A stretch of 64,000 bases of DNA from the NCBI RefSeq assembly GCF_001894745.1, contig NZ_BBYF01000001.1, positions 434,001 through 498,000 on the forward strand, written 5' to 3'. Shown here piece after piece: positions 27,687-36,375 of the stretch. The translations under genes and the position numbers were made by a program. This DNA is from Paenibacillus sp. NAIST15-1. Lineage in GTDB: Bacteria; Bacillota; Bacilli; Paenibacillales; Paenibacillaceae. How positions within the stretch are numbered: the first letter of the stretch is position 1; each line of letters begins with the position of its first letter. The notes beneath the pieces were generated by a model, which had not been told where the DNA came from, did not search any database, and was given only the letters and a program-made list of their open reading frames with translations.

Positions 27687-27807
27687 ATGCCGTTACCTGA
27701 ACCTTATCATACCTGCCTGTGAATTTCAACTAAACCAAGGAAAATGACCGCTCAGTTTCGCCGTAATTGGCTGATGCTTCCTTTCAACTTTCAGGTTATA
27801 ATGGAAT

Positions 27808-28929
27808 ATGGGTGAGAACATGCGAAAAAAGAGAATCATCCTTCTATCTGAAGGATTCGGTACAGGCCATACGCAAGCAGCCTATGCCCTATCAGTCGGA
27901 CTGCGCCAGCTGGAGCCCGATGTCCAAACACGCGTCATCGAGCTGGGCAAGTTCTTGAATCCGACGGTCGGGCCGCTAATCTTCGCTGCTTATCGGAAGA
28001 CGGTAAGCTCACAGCCGAAGCTGGTTGGACTCTTGTATCGAAAAAAATATAAAAAATCGCTGAACCGCGTCACACAGCTCGCATTGCATCGCATTTTCTA
28101 CACACAAGCTTCTCATGTGCTCGATCAATTGCGTCCTGATGCGATTGTGTGCACTCATCCATTTCCGAATATCATCGTATCGCGCCTGAAGCGCTCTGGT
28201 CTTTATCTTCCATTATATACATTGATTACGGACTACGATGCGCATGGTACGTGGATGAACCCAGAAGTTACAAAATACCTCGTCTCCGCACCAGAAGTAC
28301 GGAACAAGCTCCTGGAACGCGGGATTGATGATAGCCGCATTGTTGTCACTGGCATTCCTGTTCATCCGAAGTTCTGGGAGCGCTGTCCTCAATCGGAAGC
28401 GCAGCAGGAGCTTGGATTGCGTCCGCTTCCGACCGTCATGATTATGGGCGGCGGCTGGGGATTGTCGCTGAATGAGGATTTGCTCCAGTACATGACGACA
28501 TGGCGCGAACATGTCCAGCTTCTGTTCTGCATGGGCAGCAATCAGAAGGCAATCGCTCGGATGGAACAGGATCCATTGTTCCAGCATCCGAACATACATA
28601 TATTCGGCTACACGCAAGAGGTGTCGCGTCTGATGGATGCTTCCGATTTACTGGTAACGAAGCCTGGGGGAATGACTTGTACAGAAGGAATGATGAAGGG
28701 CATCCCTATGCTCTTCTATGATCCAATCCCTGGACAAGAGGAAGAGAACTGTGAATATTTCATGGAGCATGGTATGGGTGAGAAGATTGAATCCTCGGAT
28801 ACCATTGCACGTTGGTTCAACGAATTACAGCACCACTATGACCGGCTGCGCGAGAAGCGGCAGCTTGGCGCTCTTGCTATGACGGATCCTGAGGCCTGTG
28901 CCCGAACCGTGTTGCAATTGCTGCAATAA
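27808..28929 (+). CDS. MGDG synthase-like glycosyltransferase (UgtP/YkoN type)
   Basis: A 373-residue GT28-type enzyme. It has the N-terminal diacylglycerol-acceptor domain (LLSEGFGTGHTQAAYAL and DAIVCTHPFPN), a central IMGGGWGLSL loop and the C-terminal UDP-sugar site LLVTKPGGMTCTEGMMKGIP. Relatives transfer glucose or galactose from UDP-sugar to diacylglycerol at the inner membrane face, making glycolipid anchors. ATG 27808 lies only 5 bp after a TATAAT, so the transcript may be almost leaderless; ATG 27820, behind GGGTGAG, is the alternative. It is divergent from a TetR gene. Confidence 0.88.
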   Translation: MGENMRKKRIILLSEGFGTGHTQAAYALSVGLRQLEPDVQTRVIELGKFLNPTVGPLIFAAYRKTVSSQPKLVGLLYRKKYKKSLNRVTQLALHRIFYTQASHVLDQLRPDAIVCTHPFPNIIVSRLKRSGLYLPLYTLITDYDAHGTWMNPEVTKYLVSAPEVRNKLLERGIDDSRIVVTGIPVHPKFWERCPQSEAQQELGLRPLPTVMIMGGGWGLSLNEDLLQYMTTWREHVQLLFCMGSNQKAIARMEQDPLFQHPNIHIFGYTQEVSRLMDASDLLVTKPGGMTCTEGMMKGIPMLFYDPIPGQEEENCEYFMEHGMGEKIESSDTIARWFNELQHHYDRLREKRQLGALAMTDPEACARTVLQLLQ

Positions 28930-28970
28930 TCATCTACGATTAGGATCTTAGCCAAGGAGTTGATTGCAAC

Positions 28971-29345
28971 ATGCTGTTTACTGGAGTAGGCTTCGTCGGA
29001 TACGCCCTTATCACGCTTGCTCTTCTCATGAGAGCACTCGGCTGGATTACAGGAGCGTTCCTATTCGCTGCCATCATTATTGCCGGTTTCTTCTGTTTCG
29101 GTATCGTTGAGAACCGCTTAGGCCTCAGACATCGGATGGTGCGGTATGTCGATTACGCCCCACTCATGGTGCTTGTCATTGCCTATGTTCTCTATCAGGA
29201 TAATATTGTACGCTACACAACTACTGCTCTACTGCTTCCAATAAGCTTGCTTAGCTCATGGGCTGCAGTTGCCATGGCGAAGACGAAGAAATATCGCACA
29301 AGACCGAAGATCGATGAACAACAAGGGCCTCCAAAATATCAATAA
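28971..29345 (+). CDS. Small four-helix membrane protein, unknown function
   Basis: A 124-residue protein with four predicted membrane helices: about residues 5-20, 25-47, 64-80 and 86-105. It ends in a basic, proline-rich cytoplasmic tail (KTKKYRTRPK...). ATG at 28971 has AAGGAG 11 bp upstream. It follows the glycolipid glycosyltransferase by 41 bp on the same strand and precedes a strong terminator, so the two form an operon. I do not recognise a family. Confidence 0.75.
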   Translation: MLFTGVGFVGYALITLALLMRALGWITGAFLFAAIIIAGFFCFGIVENRLGLRHRMVRYVDYAPLMVLVIAYVLYQDNIVRYTTTALLLPISLLSSWAAVAMAKTKKYRTRPKIDEQQGPPKYQ

Positions 29346-29427
29346 CTAGGAACCGCCGTGTTCCATTTTAATGGATGTGGGACGGAACATGCATCAGCAC
29401 GCTTGAATTCCTCTTCCTACGAACAAG

Positions 29428-29476
29428 TAAGGGCTATCTACCAACAGCTTTCCCTGTTGAATAGATAGCCCTTTTT
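29428..29476. terminator. Strong bidirectional terminator
   Basis: A 12-bp stem, AAGGGCTATCTA/TAGATAGCCCTT, with an inner AACAG/CTGTT pairing, runs into TTTTTG rightward and TTACTTG leftward. It serves the convergent glycosyltransferase operon and the NlpC/P60 gene. Confidence 0.85.
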
Positions 29477-29511
29477 GATGCGTGCATATGCAGTATGCTC
29501 GATGAACGCTT

Positions 29512-30345
29512 CTATTTTACTACGCTTCCTCCATACAGGAAACGATGTTCCCAGCTAGTGTTGCTCACCGTGTCGATCCGTACGCCGCCTGAAGCTTTGG
29601 AATATGTATGAATGATTTTGCCATTGCCCAAGTAAATGCCGACATGTGTAATTCGCTCTTTTGATTTATTCACATTTTTATAACTGGATGCACTGGATCC
29701 CTTATAGGACATGAAGAACATCAAGTCTCCACGCTGCAGTTGGCTGATACTCTTCTTCACGCCGCCTTTATCCTTAATATAAGTACCTTGCTTGCGGGAA
29801 TCTGTCGGCAGTACGATGCCTAATGCTTCCTTATAGACTTGGCGTACAAAGTCGGAGCAATCGAATGTTTTAGTTGTATTCCGATCCGATCCAAATTCAT
29901 ATGGCGTGCCCATGTATTTCTTCGCTACTTTCTCCACTTTGTCCATCTTCGCAGCCTTACTTGATGGAGCAGAAGTCGTAGGTTTATTATTTGAACTTCC
30001 TGAAGAGTTAGATCCAGATGCATTCCCTACTCGTATGTATTTACTCTGTGAGCTTACATAGCCCGTGTTGCCTTTGGTATCCTTCACTTTGTACCAACTG
30101 CTGTTGGGCTTGTCCAAAATTGTAACGGATTCGCCTGTCTTCACCAATCGAATGATTGAGGATGAAGTACTCGGCTTCGTTCTCAAATTGACGGACTGAA
30201 CAATCTCTCCGCGATTCTGGTTGGAGCTCGTTACAGATGCAGCTTGTACATTGCTAGTTGCTGCAGGTGCCGCATGCAATGACGGCAATATCATCTGCCC
30301 TGCCATTGTGAACATCATTATGCCTAACAGTAATTTCTTCTTCAT
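29512..30345 (-). CDS. Secreted SH3-NlpC/P60 peptidoglycan hydrolase
   Basis: A 277-residue secreted endopeptidase. A signal peptide (cleavage near LHA-AP), then an SH3b domain (~50-108, NLRTKPSTSSSIIRLVKTGE), a Ser/Gly/Asn linker and an NlpC/P60 catalytic domain (~135-277). Catalytic Cys is in TFDCSDFV and the catalytic His in THVGIYLG; the third polar residue is likely the His of IIHTYSK. The family cuts the gamma-D-Glu-mDAP bond of stem peptides. AGGAGG lies 7 bp before the ATG. A palindrome sits in its candidate promoter; I looked for a c-di-AMP riboswitch, common before such genes, and did not find one. Confidence 0.92.
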   Translation of the reverse strand: MKKKLLLGIMMFTMAGQMILPSLHAAPAATSNVQAASVTSSNQNRGEIVQSVNLRTKPSTSSSIIRLVKTGESVTILDKPNSSWYKVKDTKGNTGYVSSQSKYIRVGNASGSNSSGSSNNKPTTSAPSSKAAKMDKVEKVAKKYMGTPYEFGSDRNTTKTFDCSDFVRQVYKEALGIVLPTDSRKQGTYIKDKGGVKKSISQLQRGDLMFFMSYKGSSASSYKNVNKSKERITHVGIYLGNGKIIHTYSKASGGVRIDTVSNTSWEHRFLYGGSVVK

Positions 30346-30398
30346 AGAAATCCTCCTCTAAGTTGTTGTTACATTACTGTAATCGTGAACCGAATGTG

Positions 30399-30427
30399 AG
30401 TTGATGTTCATATGAACAAGATGTCAA
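30399..30427 (-). promoter_or_regulatory. Candidate promoter with spacer palindrome TGTTCATATGAACA
   Basis: TTGACA (30422-30427) stands 17 bp from TCAACT (30399-30404), and the 14-bp perfect palindrome at 30405-30418 fills the spacer. The -10 match is poor, so the promoter call is tentative; the palindrome itself is certain. The arms are GTTC...GAAC, the reverse of a LexA box. Confidence 0.4.
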
Positions 30428-30694
30428 TTGTTTCTATAATTAAGTGGTTATTCTATTTCTGTAATGACATCCCATTTCCCCTACGCCTAATTATATAGAG
30501 TCTTCTTCGTCGGTTTCTATCGGCCTATCCTCTTAAAAAAGACAAAGTTGTAACTTTTTCTATAGGCCTTTGTGCCTAATAATTGGTAGATTAATGGGCT
30601 ATTTACCATATTCAATCAGTTTTTCCATCTCTATTACTACTCTTTCGAAGCTTATTTATGTGATCTGCTCCGTCTGTCCGTTTTACTAGAAACA
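30428..30694. other. AT-rich intergenic DNA, no gene seen
   Basis: This lies upstream of the NlpC/P60 gene. It contains a GCCGATAG (reading leftward, 30518-30525) like a sigma-D -10 box, but no TAAA at the right distance. I see no gene or known riboswitch. Confidence 0.4.
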
Positions 30695-30742
30695 CAAAAA
30701 AACGTGCCCTGAGGACGGATGATACCGTCACTCGCGGGCACG
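30695..30742 (-). terminator. Terminator of the CDF exporter gene
   Basis: Outer stem CGTGCCC/GGGCACG (30703-30709 with 30736-30742), inner stem GACGG/CCGTC, then seven T's leftward. It lies 25 bp after the stop codon. Confidence 0.8.
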
Positions 30743-30766
30743 CTGGTCGCGTTCTATGATCATACA

Positions 30767-31675
30767 TTACACCAATTGCTGATGAATTGTTTTGCTTGTA
30801 TCTGTATCCATTGGCTCCACATGCACATGTACATGAGTAATATTATGCTTGCGCTTCATACGCTGCTCAATATCGTCACAAATATGATGTCCTTCAATGA
30901 GGCTTAGCTTCGGATCAACCTGTACGACCACATCAACGAGAACCAGACTTCCATGCAGGCGCGCCTTCACTTCCTTAATCTTGCGCACGCCTTCTGTACT
31001 CTCTACCGTCTTGCGCAGGCGATCCAGCTGCGCTTCATCGAATCCGTCCGTCAATGTATGAGTTGCTTCTCGGAAAATATCCCATGCTGTCTTGCATATA
31101 ATGAAGCCTACCGTTAAGGCGGCAAGCGGATCGAGCCAGCTAATGCCGAGCTGAGCACCGAAAATACCAACTGCTGCGCCAATACTTACAAATGCATCTG
31201 ACCGGTTATCCTGTGCTGCCGCCATAAGCGCCTGATTACGAATGCGCTCTGCCAGCCGCTTATTATATGAGTACACCGCGTACATCACGATCGCACAGCC
31301 AAGCGCTACCCAACCCGTAAGCGGGTTCGGGGTTGTCGACTCGCCATGGAACAATGCTTGTACCGTGGATATGATCACTTGAATCCCGACTGTCGCCATA
31401 ATAAAGGAAGCAATTAGAGCAGCGATTGTCTCCGCCCGCAAATGACCGTAAGGATGGTCATGATCCGGCGGCTTCTGCGAAATTCGCAGTCCGACAAGTA
31501 CAGCAAGCGATGCGACGATATCGGTCAAGTTATTCCATCCATCTGCTTGCAGCGCCTTCGATTGGTAGAATAAGCCGATAGCTAGCTTGAATGCGGATAG
31601 GGCGATATAGGCAGCAATGCTGATCCATGCTCCTTTTTCCCCTTGTTTCATATCTGCATATATGTCCGCGCTCAC
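30767..31675 (-). CDS. Cation diffusion facilitator (Mn/Zn/Fe exporter)
   Basis: A 302-residue CDF transporter. Six membrane helices lie in residues ~15-205, with the metal site split between helix 2 (LQADGWNNLTD) and helix 5 (DNRSDAFVS), and the conserved DHDHPYGHLRAETIAAL in the 2-3 loop. The cytoplasmic C-terminal metal-chaperone-like domain ends in a histidine-rich NITHVHVHVEP. Asn-x-x-x-Asp in helix 2 paired with Asp-x-x-x-Asp in helix 5 is closer to manganese-type members than the His-containing zinc type. GTG at 31675 has GGGAGGGG 5 bp upstream. Exports divalent metal in exchange for protons. Confidence 0.9.
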   Translation of the reverse strand: MSADIYADMKQGEKGAWISIAAYIALSAFKLAIGLFYQSKALQADGWNNLTDIVASLAVLVGLRISQKPPDHDHPYGHLRAETIAALIASFIMATVGIQVIISTVQALFHGESTTPNPLTGWVALGCAIVMYAVYSYNKRLAERIRNQALMAAAQDNRSDAFVSIGAAVGIFGAQLGISWLDPLAALTVGFIICKTAWDIFREATHTLTDGFDEAQLDRLRKTVESTEGVRKIKEVKARLHGSLVLVDVVVQVDPKLSLIEGHHICDDIEQRMKRKHNITHVHVHVEPMDTDTSKTIHQQLV

Positions 31676-32075
31676 GCTGACCCCTCCCTGACTCCTTATT
31701 ACCAGGCATATTTTGGAATATGCCGTTCCAACCCGGAATCCTATCTTACCTCACCGATCCCGTGTGGGTCTACAGAAACAGTGTTGCCCCTTCTTACAAC
31801 AATTGAACCGGCAACAACCTGTTGGAACCGGCAAGAAAAGTTGAGTCCACTAAGGAAAGTTGTTCGGCGGCAACAATGTCACATTATGTTAGATTGTGCA
31901 GTCAGGAGGGGAAATATTCTTGATTGTGAGAAGAGCGTGAACAGGGGATAAAGTTTTGAGGGGTACGGTGTCTGTATGCTGCACAAACACAACAAGTTTC
32001 GCATCCCCCATTCTGAAAATTGAATCGAGCTTGGCCACGAATCGGTTATACAGCCATTATCGGCTACTTTACTTT
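31676..32075. other. Intergenic region with short GAACCGGCAA repeats
   Basis: No credible gene. Two direct copies of GAACCGGCAA (31805-31814, 31825-31834), 20 bp apart, alternate with CAACAA/GTTG dyads, and a further GTTG-TTCGGCGG-CAAC hairpin lies near 31860-31875. The composite resembles a small dispersed intergenic repeat. The region separates the metal exporter from the end of the tail-module operon; I see no clear terminator for the amidase gene. Confidence 0.5.
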
Positions 32076-32795
32076 CTATTTTGCCCGAACGACAACTTGC
32101 CTCTTCACCGCTTCCCATTGCACGCTCATTCCACTACGTTCCACAGCCTCGCGCACTGGGATATAAACCTTATTGTCGATCAAGTACCCTTGCGAACTTC
32201 CTTCGGGTGCACCTTCCCAGATGACCTTCACTCGCTCGGCACGCAGCTGCTGTTCGGTAGTCGGATTGGGCGATGGCGGCTTCGTACCACTAGTGTCGCC
32301 TGACATCGCTTCCTTAGCCTGCACCACCATGTCCATAAATTGTTGCCAATGGGGCAGCAGTCGGGACGGACAAGCCTTCCCGCTCCAATGTTTGTGCGGC
32401 ATAATGCGTTCCAGTGCAATGCCATACTTGCTAGACAAGATGGCAAGCAGTTCAGCAGCATTGCGCCATGCGGCCTGCTCGTCGAGCCCTGCGTACATAC
32501 ATACTTCGATGCCAATGGACAACGCATTGCCAGGGCCTGTCCCATCCCCAGCATGCCATCCCTGCTCATGATCTCGCAAATGCTGATACACACTCTTATC
32601 ATCCACCGTATAGTGCCAGCTCTTTTTCGCCCCACCACTACCGTTCAACAAATATCTCGAATGCGCTTCTGCTGTCGCCCCCGCATCCGTATTGTCCGTA
32701 TTGTGCACGGTAAGATACATCGGCTTCATGGCAAGGTTCGGTTTATTCGCCCTTCCGTCTGGAATCAGGCGCTGCTTAATGTCGATGCTCATCAT
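32076..32795 (-). CDS. Phage-type N-acetylmuramoyl-L-alanine amidase (endolysin)
   Basis: A 239-residue endolysin. The amidase_2 domain spans ~1-165, with zinc ligands His31 (LTVHNT), the His in HKHWSGKACP and a His/Tyr pair (SWHYTVDD). A Thr/Pro linker follows, then a ~55-residue C-terminal stalk-like domain (VKVIWEGA, YIPVREAVERSGMSVQW) of the copper-amine-oxidase-N type common in Paenibacillus enzymes. It cleaves the MurNAc-L-Ala bond. It is the last gene of the tail operon, overlapping the holin by 20 bp, like XlyA in PBSX. ATG 32795 lies 5 bp behind AAAAGGGGG. Confidence 0.92.
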   Translation of the reverse strand: MMSIDIKQRLIPDGRANKPNLAMKPMYLTVHNTDNTDAGATAEAHSRYLLNGSGGAKKSWHYTVDDKSVYQHLRDHEQGWHAGDGTGPGNALSIGIEVCMYAGLDEQAAWRNAAELLAILSSKYGIALERIMPHKHWSGKACPSRLLPHWQQFMDMVVQAKEAMSGDTSGTKPPSPNPTTEQQLRAERVKVIWEGAPEGSSQGYLIDNKVYIPVREAVERSGMSVQWEAVKRQVVVRAK

Positions 32796-33195
32796 GAATT
32801 CCCCCTTTTCCCTTCAACACTTCCACCGCCTGCTTAATAACCGGCGGCAGCGGTACGCCTAGACGTCCGCCATTTTCAATAATCGACAACAGTTCATTTG
32901 CCATATAAAAAAAGACCGTCGCATCTCTGAGTAGATGCTGCCCTCCAAGCACCACATCCACCTGATGCGCGATCGATACGATTACGAAAATAAACACCTT
33001 GCGTGCAATGCCTATAAGTCCTACACTGCTACGCAGCTTTCCTTCAGTTCCAGCAGCCATAATGCCAGTGACGTAATCCGCCACGGTCATGATAAGCAGC
33101 ACTTGCAGCAGCATCGGCCAGCCGCCAAATAGCAGTGCCGTCAATCCTCCACTGGCCGCAATGCTTGATTTTAGCAGTACGTCCCATCTTTCCAT
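32776..33195 (-). CDS. Phage holin (TcdE/Cp-1 family type)
   Basis: A 139-residue membrane protein with three to four hydrophobic segments (residues ~10-50, 60-80) and a charged C-terminus. The MLLQVLLIMTVADYVTGIMA segment matches the holin family that includes phage Cp-1 and Clostridioides TcdE. It should form the lesion that releases the endolysin encoded directly downstream and lets tail particles escape. GAGAGGGGG precedes the ATG by 6 bp. Confidence 0.88.
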   Translation of the reverse strand: MERWDVLLKSSIAASGGLTALLFGGWPMLLQVLLIMTVADYVTGIMAAGTEGKLRSSVGLIGIARKVFIFVIVSIAHQVDVVLGGQHLLRDATVFFYMANELLSIIENGGRLGVPLPPVIKQAVEVLKGKGGIHDEHRH

Positions 33196-33217
33196 GTCAA
33201 TCCCCCTCTCAAATTGA

Positions 33218-33247
33218 AATAGCCCTCATGTAAACATGAGAGCTATT
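33218..33247 (-). terminator. Hairpin between tail fibre and holin genes
   Basis: Stem AATAGC-c-CTCATG / CATGAG-a-GCTATT with loop TAAA. The downstream strand is only moderately T-rich (ATTTCAATTT), so it may be a partial terminator that lowers lysis-gene expression, or an RNA processing or stability element. Confidence 0.5.
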
Positions 33248-33262
33248 ATCGAAAAGTAACTC

Positions 33263-34504
33263 TTAATAATACACCAATGTTCCGATTGCAGACGCCTTTA
33301 ATGTAGCGCTATATGAGTACTTATACGGCTTTCGAAAAGAAAACTCAGCCACAATTGAGACAGGGCCATTTATGTCAAACGTACTTTTAAAATCTAGCCA
33401 CTTTCCCTTAGGCCATTCTGAATTAGGATCATTATAAATATATTCTGTCGCCTTGTACGATCTTCCAATAATAATAGGGTGATCATTACTTTCGTACCGT
33501 CGTGTCCTAGAATAGGCCGCACTAATAATTTGTTCCTCTACTCCATGTTGATCCTTAAACAATATACGAACGCCCGCTTGATTGTAGTCAGCATTAAGAT
33601 CTGGTTCATTTTCGACGTGTAACCCCCCAGAAAAAGCCAGGAAAGACTTCATATTCACCGTAGCTATTGTGGTTTGCCAAGTATCTACTTGCCAATCTTC
33701 TTGTACTGTACGAGAGTTAGAACGCTGAAAATCTATAGGTTGTATGATCGGTGGAGTCTCAGTTTTAATCTGTCCAATTTTAGTTGCAAGCGTTGCAAAA
33801 TCATCATTTGCGGATGCCGGTACTCCCTTGGCGTTGAGGGCACCCGCGATGTTATTTTTCGCGTCAACGCCAGATTGAAAAAGGTCTAGTGACCAAGCTC
33901 CCCATGAGCCGTTTCTCTTAGCTCTCGTATAATAGCTATTTCTATTAAAACAATATGCATTTTGTACGCACCAAAGTTCATTGTGGCGAATATGTTCAAC
34001 ATAGTGCCATTCATTAGTTGGTGCCCCAACCATATCGGCCCCCATATACCACCCCGTAGGTAAATCTGTATTCAAGTCTGTTACAACCTTAGCATTAACC
34101 CCTTCGGTAACTTGATGTTTTTGCCAAGGCCTGCTGTCCGTATATGCTTTTACATTCGACTCAGCCTGATTCGCCTTAGCTTGAGCACCTTCTGGCGTCT
34201 CCTTTGCATTCCATGCATTACGTTCGGCTGCAGTGATATGCATTGTAACATCACCCGCATGTGTACCTAATCCCCCTACTGTTTGATCTGTGTAATCCTT
34301 TGCATCCTTCAGTATCTTAGTTACATCTGTCTTTTCCGCTGCCTTCTCCTGCACTTCCTTCAACGCTTCGTATGTCTTATTCATTTGCCAGTTCAACCAA
34401 GCAGCGGGAGGCTTGTCTTGGACTTTCCAGCCTTCGTCCAGTTTACTTTGCGGGGGCTTGACCCCTTTTTCCTTCCATTCTGGAAGCTCTTTTTCGAACG
34501 TCAT
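33263..34504 (-). CDS. Tail fibre / receptor-binding protein
   Basis: A 413-residue protein at the fibre position of the PBSX order (after XkdU). The N-terminal ~110 residues form an attachment region with a coiled-coil stretch (EALKEVQEKAAEKTD). The phage-fibre motif HITAAERNAWNAKE follows at ~90. The middle has the pyocin-knob-like segment (DLPTGWYMGADMV...YTRAKRNGSWGAW), and the last ~170 residues are a beta-rich tip with no family I recognise. Base composition becomes more AT-rich in the tip-encoding part than in the baseplate genes, as expected of an exchanged host-range module. It should determine which strains the particle binds. Confidence 0.8.
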   Translation of the reverse strand: MTFEKELPEWKEKGVKPPQSKLDEGWKVQDKPPAAWLNWQMNKTYEALKEVQEKAAEKTDVTKILKDAKDYTDQTVGGLGTHAGDVTMHITAAERNAWNAKETPEGAQAKANQAESNVKAYTDSRPWQKHQVTEGVNAKVVTDLNTDLPTGWYMGADMVGAPTNEWHYVEHIRHNELWCVQNAYCFNRNSYYTRAKRNGSWGAWSLDLFQSGVDAKNNIAGALNAKGVPASANDDFATLATKIGQIKTETPPIIQPIDFQRSNSRTVQEDWQVDTWQTTIATVNMKSFLAFSGGLHVENEPDLNADYNQAGVRILFKDQHGVEEQIISAAYSRTRRYESNDHPIIIGRSYKATEYIYNDPNSEWPKGKWLDFKSTFDINGPVSIVAEFSFRKPYKYSYSATLKASAIGTLVYY

Positions 34505-34559
34505 AATATCGTCACCTCATTTATCATTCGTAATCCTTCTACTCTATCGAACCATCACT

Positions 34560-35198
34560 CTACACTGGTAGCACATAGTCATTCCCCGGGACATAAAGAT
34601 CGCCCAGCGTGCCGCCTACGGTCATGGCGTCATCGGCAAGACCGTGCTCGGATTGTTCTAGCTCATCGTAGGCAGATGCCAGCTCGAAGGAGCCCGTTAG
34701 GCCTACCTGTGTCACGCGGACGCCAGCGGCGACGAGGCTCTCGACAAGAGAAACGAATTGCGAAGGGCTTAGCCCAACGCCATTCAGCTTCTCGTACGGC
34801 ACCTCGGTAACTTGAATCGCCGCGGGCTCCGGTTGAATCGGGTCGTCGTACTGCTCGGCGATGCGGAACTCATCCGGTGCTGCTCGAAGAGCTAGAGCGA
34901 GCACCTCAATGACGGAATCCAAGCTGCCGCTTGAATTCATGCGGGCCAGCTTGGAGCGCAGGAGCAGTCGATATACCTCGTCGGTCGCTTGACCACGCGC
35001 TTGTCCCAGATTGCCGCCGATTTCATCCAGTGCTGCTCCTTCTGCCTTTTCAATGCTTTTCCATTCCGATATTCGCTGAATCGTACTGCTTAACTCGTTC
35101 ATCTGCTTCAGCCATACATTCACAAGCTGAGCGAAGCAGCTGCCTTCTTTCGCGATGACATCCGGCAGCAGCTCCATTACCTCTGGCAGCTTAAACAT
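34560..35198 (-). CDS. xkdU: Baseplate protein XkdU-like (YmfQ/DUF2313)
   Basis: A 212-residue protein of the YmfQ/XkdU family (gp48/TfoX-like wedge component). It contains MKQMNEL-like helices and the LDEIGGNLGQARGQATDEVY block that typifies the family. It follows XkdT with an 8-bp overlap, as in PBSX, and precedes the fibre gene. Its role is to link the baseplate wedge to the fibre. Confidence 0.85.
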   Translation of the reverse strand: MFKLPEVMELLPDVIAKEGSCFAQLVNVWLKQMNELSSTIQRISEWKSIEKAEGAALDEIGGNLGQARGQATDEVYRLLLRSKLARMNSSGSLDSVIEVLALALRAAPDEFRIAEQYDDPIQPEPAAIQVTEVPYEKLNGVGLSPSQFVSLVESLVAAGVRVTQVGLTGSFELASAYDELEQSEHGLADDAMTVGGTLGDLYVPGNDYVLPV

Positions 35199-36375
35199 AG
35201 GTCACCGCCACCTTTATCCGCTCAGGTGCCACACGAGCCACTTCATATAGCGGAATGTTCACGTTGCCGCTGACGAATTCGCCATCGCCGAGCTTCACCT
35301 TCAGCTCGAGCACTTCCTCGACGCCAGCCACATTCTGAATGGACGCCAGCAGACGACTGTACACGATACGAGATCCCTGCGGAAGCCCTGTGTAATCCTG
35401 CTGATCCGCGCCAACGCCGCCGATATACTGTGCAATCGCCGTGACGATGTCCTCCTTCCCACGAGAAGAAAATGACGAAGTTGCCTTGATTTCGGCCTCA
35501 ATATGGGCATCGAGCAGCTTCATGCGGCTGAAGCGCACATCATGCTCACCACCGCTGACATCGTGCACTTTTACAGTTTTCGTTCCGTCTGTGCCGATAC
35601 CCGCTGCTTTTTTCTCAAAAATGGTCTGCGCGATCCGCTCATCCTGACCCCCATACACGTACGTACGAATCGACTTCGCTGGAATGCCTTCTTCGTTCGT
35701 CTGCATTGTATCGTTCACTCGTACAGCCGCTGATTTTACATCTGGAATTTGCAGCAGGGCAGATACAATTGCGTCCACGGTTGCCGCATGACTGCCATCT
35801 CGCGCAGTACGCAAACGGTCGCGGAACTCGACGTCATTTTCCCGTTCACGCCCCTCAGCCATACTGGCTGGGTTCGTAATGCTCGTAATTTCCTTCACGG
35901 AAGTAAGTATTTCTGTAATGGAATCAGCAGGTACGTTACCGATAATGCCTGGTACAGTCGCCACCACAGCCACTTCTCCCTTGCCCGAATCGTCCAATAC
36001 GCAATCATCCACCGTCATGAACCACACACCTGATTTCGTACCCACTTGTAGTCCTGCTGGAACGATAAACTTCGGAACGCCTGTCAGCTTGATATTCCCA
36101 TAAGCCGCCTGCTCCAGCTTGCGGCGCAGCCCATAGAATACCGCCAATGCATCAAGCTGCACTCCTGTTGCATATTGAATGTATGACTCGTGGTATACCT
36201 GCTCGACATCTTCCCACAGCACAGACAAATGCCATGCAAAGAGCTGCATCATCATGCCTAGCGGAGATGTCTCCGATGTGTTGATGTCTTGTCCGAGCTG
36301 CTTGCCTAAATCCTCAACCATTTCTTCATAAATTTCGTGATAGGTTTTACGCTTCAATCCCGCTGCCGTCAGCAT
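35191..36375 (-). CDS. xkdT: Baseplate J-like wedge protein (XkdT)
   Basis: A ~394-residue baseplate J/gp47 family protein, the conserved wedge component of contractile tails. Signs are QLFAWHLSVLWEDVEQVYHE (~50-69), a central NDVEFRDRLRTARDG and AVRVNDT, and a C-terminal domain ending YEVARVAPERIKVAVTYV. ATG 36375 is preceded by AGGAGG at 12 bp; TTG 36387 is possible. It overlaps XkdS by 29 bp. Confidence 0.92.
   Translation of the reverse strand: MLTAAGLKRKTYHEIYEEMVEDLGKQLGQDINTSETSPLGMMMQLFAWHLSVLWEDVEQVYHESYIQYATGVQLDALAVFYGLRRKLEQAAYGNIKLTGVPKFIVPAGLQVGTKSGVWFMTVDDCVLDDSGKGEVAVVATVPGIIGNVPADSITEILTSVKEITSITNPASMAEGRERENDVEFRDRLRTARDGSHAATVDAIVSALLQIPDVKSAAVRVNDTMQTNEEGIPAKSIRTYVYGGQDERIAQTIFEKKAAGIGTDGTKTVKVHDVSGGEHDVRFSRMKLLDAHIEAEIKATSSFSSRGKEDIVTAIAQYIGGVGADQQDYTGLPQGSRIVYSRLLASIQNVAGVEEVLELKVKLGDGEFVSGNVNIPLYEVARVAPERIKVAVTYV

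Noticed and set aside
30405-30418. TGTTCATATGAACA as a LexA box
   Set aside because: The half-sites are in the opposite order (GTTC-N4-GAAC) to a LexA box (GAAC-N4-GTTC).
30518-30525. GCCGATAG as a sigma-D (motility/autolysin) -10 box
   Set aside because: No TAAA-type -35 at 14-16 bp upstream.
30346-30694. Possible c-di-AMP (ydaO) riboswitch before the NlpC/P60 gene
   Set aside because: The conserved GGGGAACC-type core and expected helices are not present on the leader strand.
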